A stretch of DNA of 64,000 nt, taken from positions 16,922,826 through 16,986,825 of the forward strand of contig CP034992.1 in assembly GCA_004026145.2 (NCBI GenBank), read 5' to 3'. The notes beneath the pieces are model-generated. The model saw nothing but the letters and a program-made list of their open reading frames with translations. It did not search any database and was not told the origin of the DNA. The translations under genes were made by a program, and so were the position numbers. Source of the stretch: Takifugu bimaculatus (taxonomy: Eukaryota > Chordata > Actinopteri > Tetraodontiformes > Tetraodontidae). Shown piece after piece: positions 13,113-22,864 of this stretch (its first letter is position 1; each line of letters begins with the position of its first letter).

Positions 13113-13173
13113 AAGGAAGGGAAAAATGATGCTGCACAGTAAGAACTTGAGATTTTCCTCTTTTAAAATCTCA

Positions 13174-13509
13174 TTTATTTATAAACATCATCTTAAGGTT
13201 ACGCTGTTGTGCTGATCTCCGCACGCGGTTCCCTTCTAAAATAAAAAAGAAATAGCGAAAACGATGTGAACATACAGATCAACGCTCACAGAGCCACCGA
13301 CACAGTTCAGGCTTTTCCGACAAATCTGACACCGACATCACGGACGCAAATCTGCTGAATCATCGAATATTAAACAGCGCGGTCAACTTGAGTAACTGCC
13401 TGAGGGGCTACAATAGCCTGCCATAAAAATCAGATATAGCCATTGAAAACTATTGAAAAAGTATTAAAAAAATAGATAAAAACACAAAGCACAGCAGAGC
13501 ACACAGTGG

Positions 13510-13565
<56 letters not shown>

Positions 13566-14345
13566 ATCAGAACCAGAGGATATCACCTCCAGATGCGGCA
13601 GCGCTGATAACTGGAGCGCTTTGCGACATTAAGGCAGGGTGAAAACAACCTTCTGTTCTCAAACCGTGAAATGTTCTCCTGTGTTTTCAGCTGGATGATT
13701 CTTATTCATTGGACTCAACATTGAAATATAAAGGAAATGATTCAAATCTCTTTCTTTTGCTTGAGTCTGCGACAACAGCTCATCAAAACCACCTCCCAGT
13801 CAGAACGATCCCACTGTATATGAGTTTATTTGGCTTCCCAGTCATGCGTGGCAGGTCTAGAACCTGATTACAAATGAGATGGGAGTCTGGGTCTCCGGGT
13901 TTTGAGATGATCTGTGACACTCATTGGTGTTAAACTATCTTCTCTGTGTGGAATCATGAACCTTGTTGGTGATCCGGGTTTACAGCATGTGTGGTGATCT
14001 GGCCTGATCTATAATTTCTTACTTTGGCCGAACCAGCCGGTGGAGTTTCTGTGGACTGAAGCACCGAAGCTGCTGTGACCTGTAGAGCTGACACCAACAC
14101 GTGAACCTCATCCTCCTTTTTTGTCCAGAACTATGCATGATGTAAAGGCCTAACAAGGGCAGACAGCACCATCTCTTCCAACACCAATCATTACCTGACA
14201 TGAACAGTTTAAATAGAAACATGGTGCCCAAAACACGAGTCTCTGGGTAGAAGTCTGCTGACATCAGAACATCAGCCTCTTCAGGATCCACCTGGGAGAA
14301 TCAATCAAGAACAAATGTGCTCAAGCGACATTGTGACATTTTATT
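13174..14345 (-). terminator. Candidate polyadenylation signals for tmem74b (14340-14345 proximal, 13174-13179 distal)
   Basis: On the minus strand, AATAAA occurs 75 bp after the tmem74b stop (14340-14345) and again about 1.24 kb downstream (13174-13179). The span between them is otherwise unassigned and would be 3' UTR if the distal site is used. Confidence 0.45.
13511..13563. repeat. (CA)n microsatellite
   Basis: About 26 CA units between the ferlin 3' end and tmem74b. Confidence 0.95.
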
Positions 14346-14419
14346 TAACGGGGAAAAAAGGCCAAAAGCACCACCAAGAACCCTCACCAGGTTTCTTGAC
14401 TGAGGTCACATACATTCCA

Positions 14420-15715
14420 TTAAAGCTCCTCTCTGTCTCCACCCTCATGTTCTCCCACTTCTTCTTCCAGCTGCTTCATTCGCAGGTTGATAGAGCCGTA
14501 AGTTCTCTTGGGTCGTATGAACACAATGTTGTGCTGGTATAACTGACCTTGGCAGACTGACACCAGCAGCAGCACACACAGGAACATCCCCCCCAGAGTT
14601 AGCAGGCCCAAGCCAGCGATGATGCACTTGTCCAAGTGGGAGCCCAGTTGGGCGTAGTAGATCTCCAGTTTCTCCATCTGCCGCGCTGAAACAGAGTCCC
14701 GGTCTACTTTGGCCTCTCTGGGAATCGTATAGGCAATGACCACAAGGACAATCCCACTGACCAAGAAGACCAGAGCAAAGATAAAGCCGTAGTCTGTGGA
14801 GGGGGCTCTGGTTGGGCTGAACTTGGTGACGTCTTCCTGGCCATCTCCTCCTTCTTCTTCCTGTTCATCAAAAGGCTCCAAGAGCTCCTGATGCTGCTGT
14901 TAAAGACAAAAAACATGAATCAGAATCCAACGTTGTCTCTTGTGATTAGATGATTTAACAGTGTCACACTCATTCACCAGGAGAGAACCCTGGTTTGGAT
15001 CTGGTCTTCAGGCTGTTTGGTCACACAAACAGGAGACCTCACATGGGACAGGGTGAAGGCATCAGCCTCACTGGTGAATTTGTACCCAGTAGAAGCCCTG
15101 TGCTATGAGCCACGGAGGCCGGAGAACACCTTAACGGGAACAGTGTATAAAGAGTAAGTTGTGGGAATAGTGACTAAGTGCTAGCAACCTACCAGTAGCT
15201 ACCAGCACCTACCAATACCCAACAGCAGACTAGCAGGCTGGTGAGGTGGCAGACTGTTAGGTTTGTAGAAAACAGGATATGTTTGGTTTCCAGGAAACAA
15301 ACCAACACACGTTAATGCTAACTGGTCAAATGCTTGCGTAGCTCCAACTCAGGTTTGCGTTCTGCATTGTACTGAACGGTTGAAAGAGATTCAGTTTTTT
15401 GGATTCCTGGGGAGCTCCGGTGTGTCAGTCGTACTCTTTGATGCGTGCCCCATAAGTAGCCAATCACACGTTCAGCGATCATGTACTTGTGTCTGGAAAT
15501 GTCTTGATCTTAGTTACCGCTGGCGTTGGACAACCCATTGACGGAAACTCCTGCTGTGGGGGGTCGTCCTGCAGGCTGGGGGTGTTCTCCAGTAACTGGA
15601 CAGTGCAGCACACTGAGGCTGCTCGCCAGGACGCCAAGGTCGGGACTGGACTCATGCCCTGCTGCCTTCCTCTTCCTTGGAGCTCCTGAAGCTCTACGGA
15701 CGTCTCCAGAGACAT
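14420..15715 (-). CDS. tmem74b: TMEM74B-like two-pass transmembrane protein (two exons)
   Basis: The secure part is the exon 14420-14896 (158 codons plus stop). It has the TMEM74/TMEM74B signature: DYGF-ALVFLVSGI, a first membrane helix, AYTIPREA-V, LGSHLD-CIIAGLGLLTLGG, a second helix, and KRTYGSINLRM near the C terminus. An acidic stretch (EEEGGDG) precedes the first helix. This exon begins after a TTTAACAG acceptor without its own ATG, so an upstream exon is needed. The proposed one, 15518-15715, starts with ATG, is open for 66 codons and ends GCG|GTAACT in the matching phase, giving 224 residues (human TMEM74B is somewhat longer). The first exon is inferred from phase and openness only. 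TMEM74 is linked to autophagy; TMEM74B's role is poorly known. The following 1.1 kb lacks another candidate exon. Confidence 0.8.
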
Positions 15716-16540
15716 CTGTTGGGTATGCTCATGTCTTCACAACCACTCCAGTCTTTATTTCACAGAATGATAACAAAAAAATAAAAATAACCAGCACATT
15801 CACATTAGTTAAAAACAAAAATAATATTAGTAGCAAAAATAACATCACTTTATATAGTATATACGACTGAATTTATACTTTAGGTACAGTAATTAACCGA
15901 CAATTAAAAACTGAGAAAAGAGTGAAAACCTTGAAACCCTGAGAATCAGTTCATGATAGCTAAAGAATTCTTAATTGATTTAACTCTTATGACAAAGACA
16001 ACTTTAAGAAAACTGATTAATGGAAACTCTTAAAAATGAAAACGTATGACAGCATGATACATATGGAAATATAGTAGAACTATAGCAGGAACTTCCTGTG
16101 AGTGTCTCAACAAAGCACCGTCGTCATGGTGACAGTCATGATTAACAGCGATGCTACAGAAATGTAATTGTTTGTTTATAAGAGGAAGAGTCTCCACCGG
16201 GGTGGCCTGTAAAATATGACCTTTATAAACAGGGGAAATGTAAAAAACAATTACTTTTAAAATAACATAAGCATCTGCCTGAAATCACGTATCCTCCTGC
16301 TCCCATCTGAGCACAACGGAACCAGTTGCGTTGTTGCGTGACACTTTGGGCTTTGGCAGACTTGTGACTTGTTAACTTGGGGTTGGGGCGTGGCAACTGT
16401 ATTTAATGCTGTTGTACTTATAATTAAACTGACGTTAACTGTCTTTGGGACACTTGAGTCGGAGTCTGCGTGGGCCGTATACAGAACTACAGCCGCCCAC
16501 CGACCTGAGCTACAGGAGCCGACTGGTCTGACTTTTAACT
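15716..16540. other. Intergenic, AT-rich, nothing recognised
   Basis: No exon with good splice context, RNA gene or known repeat family seen on either strand. Confidence 0.4.
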
Positions 16541-16544
16541 TCCA

Positions 16545-17095
16545 CAGAACCAGTGTGATCCAGTGTGAACCAGTATGAACTAGTGTGATCCAGTGTGAAA
16601 CAGTTTGAACTAGTATGAACTAGTGTTGACCAGTGTGGACCAGCATGAACCAGTATGAACTAGTATGATCCAGTGTGAACCAGTATGAACTAGTTTGAAT
16701 TAGTATGAACTAGTGTGGACTAGCGTGAACCAGCATGAACCAGTATGAATCCGTGTGGCCCAGTGTGAACCAGTATGAATCAGTGTGGACCAGTATGAAC
16801 CAGTGTGGACCAGCATGAACCAGTATGAACCAGTGTGGACCAGCGTGGACCAGTGTGGACCAGCGCGAACCAGTATGAATCCGTGTGGACCAGCGTGAAC
16901 CAGTGTGGACCAGTGTGAACCAGTATGAATCAGTGTGGACCAGCGTGAACCAGTATGAGCCAGTATGAATCAGTGTGGACCAGCACGAACCAGTATGAGC
17001 CAGTATGAATCAGTGTGGACCAGCACGAACCAGTATGAACCAGTATGAATCCGTGTGGACCAGCGTGAACCAGCGTGGACCAGGGCAGCAGACTG
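16545..17095. repeat. Minisatellite with about 10-bp period (CCAGTRTGAA / CCAGYGTGGA)
   Basis: About 55 decamers of the form CCAG(T/C)(A/G)TG(A/G)(A/C). Two main variants, CCAGTATGAA and CCAGTGTGGA, alternate irregularly, which also produces 20- and 30-bp higher-order phrases. The short ORFs across it follow from the period and carry no gene signature. Confidence 0.95.
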
Positions 17096-17679
17096 GGGCT
17101 TCTGCCTTTGTGGTGCACCCAGACCTGGGTCAGACAGTTTGCCTCCTGCCTCCTTCTGCTGTGACGTCCAGATGTACTGGTTACTGTTGTGTGTCTGCTA
17201 ACCAGTTCATACTGGTCTGAAAGATGAGGAGCAGACTTGGCTGGGGAGTTCACCATGCCTGATTAAATTAAGCTTTCATGATCTCACTCGCTGCCTCTTG
17301 TCTTTCACCCTGTCCCAGGAGGGGCGCGTCATCGGCAGGGACGGAAAGACCGCCTAGATCCTCGTGAGAGATCTCTTTGGAAAGCTTGAGGAGGAATCCT
17401 CACTGGCATCCTTCACCACCGATGGTGTCTGTAACAGAGGAGGTCAGGGAGTCGTCGGGGAGCGCCGTTGTCATTGGCTACGGTCACAGCCTCTGTCATC
17501 TTCCGGTCCTTGAGTTGACAGGAACATTCCCTCCTTTCACCGATGAGTACGTCTCAGTGAACCGTGGGTTCCTAAAGGCTCCACAGTTCAGTAAACCTGA
17601 TCACACCGTTCTGATCCAATCTTCAGCCAGAATCTCCGCCAGTTGCATCACATCCCAAGCTACCTCATCCACACATCCT

Positions 17680-18240
17680 TCTCCATTGTGCGTGTGTGCG
17701 TGCGCGTGTGTAGGATACGTGTAGCATACTGATACAAATACTGGTTCTCATTAGCGCGCGTCAGGCTCACCGGAAACACCGTGACCTTGCGCTGCGCCAA
17801 ATTCTGGAAGCGACAACAATGAGCGGTTCCGGTCTTCTGTGTCCATCTGTCCATCCAGCGTGTGGACATGCGATCAGAACACGCGCGCGCCGACGTGAGG
17901 CCCGTGTAAAAGCGTCCGTGGGAGGAATATGAGAGATGGACACAGTGAGGGAGGAGAGGAAGAGAAGCGATGCTGTCAATGACAGGTGCCGGTTCCTGCA
18001 CAGCTGGAGCGAGGCTGGAGCCCAGCAAACACCCCGCAACCGCACCCCGCAATCACAGCCCCGCAGTCGCAAACACGCAGAACGGTGCGTCGATGTAAGC
18101 ATGGGTGAGGCGATGAGCTCTTACCTGGGAAACTACCGGCGGATGTCTGCAGAGGAGATCCGAGAAATGCTCCGCTGCGGCGGGTTCATGTGAGAGAGGA
18201 GAGGGAGGAGGGCAGGAGCGCATCGCGCACGCGCAGGACC
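17680..18240. promoter_or_regulatory. CpG-rich segment, candidate promoter or first exon region
   Basis: CpG density is clearly higher than in the surroundings (for example GCGCGCGCCGACG near 17884 and CGCGCACGCGCAGG near 18224). It lies upstream of tmem74b in that gene's orientation and also holds the small plus-strand ORF at 18101. Either strand could be served. No TATA box stands out. Confidence 0.4.
18101..18193 (+). CDS. Small ORF of 30 codons, possible micropeptide or first coding exon
   Basis: Starts MGEAMSSYLGNY with a strong Kozak context (A at -3, G at +4), inside a CpG-rich stretch, and ends ...LRCGGFM then TGA. The end overlaps a good splice donor (TTCAT|GTGAGA at about 18189), so it may be the first coding exon of a spliced gene whose other exons I cannot find. 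An in-frame upstream ATG exists at 17936. Not recognised. Confidence 0.25.
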   Translation: MGEAMSSYLGNYRRMSAEEIREMLRCGGFM

Positions 18241-20200
18241 GATTCCTCTGATTTCTCCAGAAGGCAGTCGGTTAAATGACTATGAATCTCTGAGGTTCAA
18301 TCAGATTCACAGCCACGTTTTTTTTTTTTACCACATTGATGTACATAACAGATTAAAAAGAACAGACTGTCTTTATGTCTCCTACACTTCCAGGACAGGG
18401 ACACAGGAGTTAAGGCTTCACGCATGTGTCAGTAAATAAATCTCCTTTACAGCCAAACAGCAAGTCTCTTATTTATGTTGACTGATTCTTTTGTAATATC
18501 CCAAGATTTGGAATATGGATTTAAATTACATTTAAACATTTTCACTTGCGTTTTAAAACTCTGCATTGAACAATGAGACCAAATTCTGAAACAAATCATC
18601 ATCAAAGTCTCAGGTTTTAAAAGTCTGACAAGTGTCCCTATCCTTCATGTCAATCGACACTTGATAACTGGACGAATGGTCTCTGCTTGCTATTCTCTGT
18701 TTTGTTAACCTCACAGAAAAACATTGGCTTTATTCCATAAAACTACACAATCGGGACCAAGACTCTTATATGTCACATGTTACAGATGCACTGGCATTGG
18801 TGAGTGTGCAGCTATGCTACATTTATCTGACGAAACATGAGAATTGGTCGATAAAAAGCTGCCATTTTGACTGTTGTCCCCTGGCCATGCACCCATGTGC
18901 CACGAGCCTTGAGTCCTGAGCAAGATCTATCAACCAGAAGCGCCACCTAAAGAGTGAGGAGGTCTTCACAAGGTTAAGCTAAACAGAAGAACAAGTGAGT
19001 CGATCCACTAATTTCATATTCTAATGTTGCATTATCCTTGTTTACATTCAAGACATATTACAAACTTGCTACCTTGGGCCTACAAGGGAAACCCGAGATT
19101 AGCACAGCGGTATTAACGATGTTCTGGTTATCTTTTGTTACCATGAGGTGATGTTTTAAGGCAAACAACCTTTTTTCAGATGGGGCACTGAACATGAGAG
19201 TAAAGAGGTTGAGGAGTCAAGAAGATGGAGAGCCACCACACAAATCTGCCCATACGTGCACAAAAATAACCAATCTGTGTGTCCTGTCCATGCTTGTGTA
19301 AAGGAAACAAAGAGAAAGCAGTTAAAAAGCATGTAAAAATGGACATAAAGATGTGGAAACCATACAGTGACCAAAACCAATATGCAGTAATAAAGCTACT
19401 GGAACAGAAAATGCATTTTTTTTATTGGAAGTATGAGCTCACCAGTTCCAATCGTCATTTCACTTCTGAAAAAAAAAGTCCACTGTAAACACTTCTTTAA
19501 TGTTTCGCTTAAGGAACAAGTGGTGCACAGCACACACAGACTAGATCGTAGAGGCATTAGATTAGCATTTATATTCCCACTGTACTTTGAAGTATGGTGT
19601 ACCGAGTTCTAGCTTTGCTCGTTAACTCTATATGGATTCGTACTGATGCAAGTCCTGTGGACTCCAAATCCATTAGAGGTTTCCTCTAATGGCCAATGTT
19701 ACGTCACCATCTAAGAAACCACAGTTCCCAGTTATGATGTTCTGGCGCCCCAACCTTTTGATACGAAGGACAGTGTTCCTTGTGGTGTTACACAAATGGG
19801 ATATTTCCTGGTATGCTGATGTTGGTACTCAGGCTACGTCTGTGCTCTTGCTCTTGCGTCTCTTCACTTTTCAATAGAAATTTGAAAGCGCTCAATAAAA
19901 CAGGCACATCTACGAAAGAACTGTCTAAATACCGCGGGCCTCGGGACTCGACTTGGCCCAAGCAAGAGCGCCGGGACAAACCTCGCAGGTATCACGTCAG
20001 CGGTGTTCCGAAATATTCTGCTGGCAGTTGCAATTGAGATCCTAAAAGATGACTGAGCAGCGAAAGGCACAGGTTTGCTTTCATGAGACAGAGAGAGACG
20101 GGTACCAGATAGTCTGATGATATAACAAACTACCCTGTAGCTTGGGAACATGAAGGGATTCCAGACATCATTTTCACTTTTTCATCTAGACTTTTAAAAG
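18194..20200. other. Intergenic, no recognised gene
   Basis: AT-rich DNA with scattered short ORFs lacking splice context or family signatures. A minus-strand ATG-initiated ORF at 19864-20151 looks basic and low in conservation cues. No repeat family could be named. Confidence 0.35.
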
Positions 20201-20392
20201 CTAGTTCATCAAACAGGTCCTGATTGAATTAGGCCCTTGGCTTTCCTCTCCGAACTCATTACGTTCCCTTTGTAATCTTTCAAAATGTTCCTTGCACATT
20301 CTGTTTTGACCTCGTTGCCCTTCCTCGGGCAGCCAGCGTCGGCTTAGCGTCAGGCCCTCCAGGACATCCGCTACACACTGCTTCTTCTCCAT
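20201..20392 (-). CDS. Small minus-strand ORF (63 codons), unknown product
   Basis: From an ATG (MEKKQCVADVLEGL...) to a TAG at 20201. The composition is protein-like: charged, a possible helix ending in RLQRERNEFGEE, and one Trp in RRWLPEEG. It lies about 0.7 kb downstream, in minus orientation, of the E2F/CRE-containing segment near 21.1 kb, so it might be an exon of a gene starting there. It could also be remnant transposon coding sequence. Not recognised. Confidence 0.25.
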   Translation of the reverse strand: MEKKQCVADVLEGLTLSRRWLPEEGQRGQNRMCKEHFERLQRERNEFGEESQGPNSIRTCLMN

Positions 20393-20709
20393 TCTGTTGT
20401 GCTGTTCAAACCTCTTCAAGTCACTCTCTCTTGTCCTCTTCTAATAAGTTCATGCCAACAAGTTACAGACCTAAAGTTTCAGCATGAGAACTATAAACAT
20501 AGCACAAGTCATTTTTAGAATGGCTGTAGCAAATTTGTCATCAGGCTTATTTATTTCCCAACAGATCAACAGCTTGACAGAGAAGGAAAGAATAGCTCAA
20601 CCAGCAGTAGCCACAAATGATCAGGATAGTCGGGGATTTAAAATTTAAATCCTCTACTATCCATCTTTTAAATTTTAAATAGATGACTGGTTTCACAAGT
20701 CCCCCTTAC

Positions 20710-20734
20710 ACTTTTTTTTTTTTTTTTTTTTTTA
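20710..20734. repeat. Poly-T run
   Basis: About 24 T residues. Could be the A-tail of a minus-strand retro-insertion, but no adjacent element is recognised. Confidence 0.8.
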
Positions 20735-20965
20735 CAAAGAATGCATCAAAACGTGCATATAAAGAATCAAACGAATAAGTACTTGGTGTTTATTTGCGTC
20801 ATCCAAGGCAGTCCTTCAATATTAACTAGCCAACATCCACTTAATATCCCCGCGTTTTGATCACCACATCCAAACGCCCGTATACAATATGATTTAGAAC
20901 CAAGGACCACTATACATGATATAAGTCATGTTACTGTTGACTCAAACTTTAGCTTCAGCCCCTTC

Positions 20966-21126
20966 CCATTGGTAAAGTGCTTGCTCCTCTCCCCTTTAGC
21001 GCTGGTCCACAACCTTCTCTTCCCGGGATTGTCTCTATCGGACGGGATACGGTAAAATCACAACCGCGCAACAACCGTCCGGCAGCTGGCGGGAAAGTTT
21101 GGCGCTCCAAGGGGTTGCGACGTCAC
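20966..21126. promoter_or_regulatory. Promoter-like segment: inverted CCAAT box, two E2F-type sites and a CRE
   Basis: CCATTGG (about 20967-20973) is an inverted CCAAT box. GGCGGGAAA (21088-21096) and TTTGGCGC (21098-21105) are adjacent E2F-type sites. GACGTCAC (21119-21126) is a CRE-type site. The stretch is CpG-rich against AT-rich flanks. This combination is typical of cell-cycle gene promoters. No coding exon can be assigned, and direction is undetermined. Confidence 0.45.
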
Positions 21127-21184
21127 GGAAAAACGGAAATAGTGGGTTCCACCGGCAGCACAATTTACTTAATATAATGTATTT

Positions 21185-21420
21185 CTGTATGTATTCTCTA
21201 TGATCTATGTCTATTCTCTCCTCTCCTCTCTCTCTACCCAGCCGGTCATCAGCAGGAGGGTCCCCCTACATGAGCCTGGTCCTGCTCAAGGTTTCTTCCT
21301 GTTAAAGGGGAGTTTTTCCTGCCACTGTTGCTTGTCTGGGGTCAGGCCCTGGGATTCTGGAAAGCGCCTTGAAACAATTTTGATTGTAAAAGACGCTATA
21401 TAAATAAAGATTGATTGAGC
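21185..21420 (+). mobile_element. L2 (Maui-like) LINE 3' end
   Basis: Contains the conserved fish L2 tail: CTACATGAGCCTGGTCCTG, CAAGGTTTCTTCCTGTTAAA, GGGATTCTGGAAAGCGCCTTG, then TATATAAATAAAGATTGATTGA. The same text recurs at 23990-24335 and 36600-36690 in this window. It is a 5'-truncated copy ending in the TGATTGA-type tail. Confidence 0.85.
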
Positions 21421-21429
21421 AGAGGTGAA

Positions 21430-22860
21430 CAGAACCCAAACCCATGGGCAGTGATCGGCTCAGCACTGACTGCTGCATGTGTCTGTGTGGGGAAACAGCG
21501 TCATTCTGTTGGATCAGATTCAGCTGAAAACTGTGATTCTTGGGAGAATTTTGTGGTTTGTAAAAATGTGTCCTGCCTGGTGTCGTCGCCATGTATTTCT
21601 GAGCTTGTGAGATTGTTTGTAAGGTACGTCTCCAGCTATTTTCACTTCATCAGGAAATGAACAGGTTTGCTGGTGCTGTTGTTAAGGGTTAAGGCTCTGA
21701 AGCAGCACAGACCCCAGGTCAGATTCATGAGCCTCCATGAATTTAGTTTAGTCAGCTTTTATTTAAACCATGACAGCTAGCTTCCTTTGACCGAGCACAC
21801 AGACATAAAGAAAAAGAATAAAATTTGAAAAGCATTTACAGTTAGAAACAGACAAACGGGTGCTAATCCTGAAGGGTCCGGACTAGGACCACAACCTGAC
21901 ACACCTTTGTATCACATCGGGACCAAATTCTGTCGTCATGACAATGATTGACTGATGTAAAACCTAAACAAGAACCATCTGAGATGATGGTGATCTACTA
22001 AAGCTCAAGAGATGAAATGGTCCTGCTATGTAGGGACACACTACAGAATATATGTACAAATACATATGGGAACGTTCAACTTCTTCACAGTTTATAAGCA
22101 AGTCCTAAGGCAGCGTTGAGTCACTGACTGTGGTCATAAATGAGCAGAAAGCCTGTTATGACAGCACTATCCACCGCTTTAGCATTTATAAACACATGGG
22201 TCACTGAAAATCTTGTAAAAGTATCAAATCAAAACCTCCAGAACTACCAACTAAAAACGAGGCCACTGCTAATGTCGGGACCGGTTTGTCTTCCTGTTAT
22301 CTGTAGATTCATTGAACAATAAAAGCAGGCCAGCTTTTAAATCGCTGATATCAGAAAGGACTGATGCTAATTCAGCAGTAACACAACACCAGATTGAGTT
22401 TGCACTTTCTGTACACCACATTTCTACAGCTCAATCAGTGGATTCATTTGTGTGTTTCTTTTGGTTTTAGAGGCCTGTTTGAATCAATATTTTGCGTTTT
22501 ATACGCTGGCATAAAACATGGAACAATTTCAAACGCAGCTTGAGTATCACATATTGAGTCTTAACACTGGCACTAAACTGGCCAAACACATTTAAAACAC
22601 CAAATGACTCATTAAGTCATTCCAACATTAAAAAATCATGATTAGCGGTCGGATCAGTGTGTTACATACTGTATCCTGCAAATCCTCCACATTTTCTTTA
22701 AAAACATAAATAGAAACAGGCTAAAATGAGATCACTTGTGGTGTGTAAGGCCCGCTCTAGTGATCCACCCGGGTCAAAGCGTTCAGGCTAAACTACACGG
22801 TTGTCCAGGAGGCCTCGGCTCAGCTCCCTGGGAGTTACAGTCCTCATGGGCTCAAGTTTG
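21430..22860 (-). other. Region downstream of rbl1; possible 3' UTR
   Basis: Follows the rbl1 stop codon on the minus strand. A minus-strand AATAAA at about 21752-21757 is a possible but distant poly(A) signal. No other gene or repeat recognised. Confidence 0.3.
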
Positions 22861-22864
22861 TGCA

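Noticed and set aside
12419..17095. CRISPR-like repeat arrays
   Set aside because: The repeats are contiguous minisatellites without unique spacers, in a vertebrate genome.
17377..17724. Plus-strand ORF of 115 codons before the CpG-rich segment
   Set aside because: No start context, splice context or recognisable motif; composition looks random.
18101..18193. Opioid-like C terminus (CGGFM resembles YGGFM)
   Set aside because: The tyrosine essential for opioid activity is cysteine here, there is no signal peptide and no dibasic processing layout. Chance resemblance.
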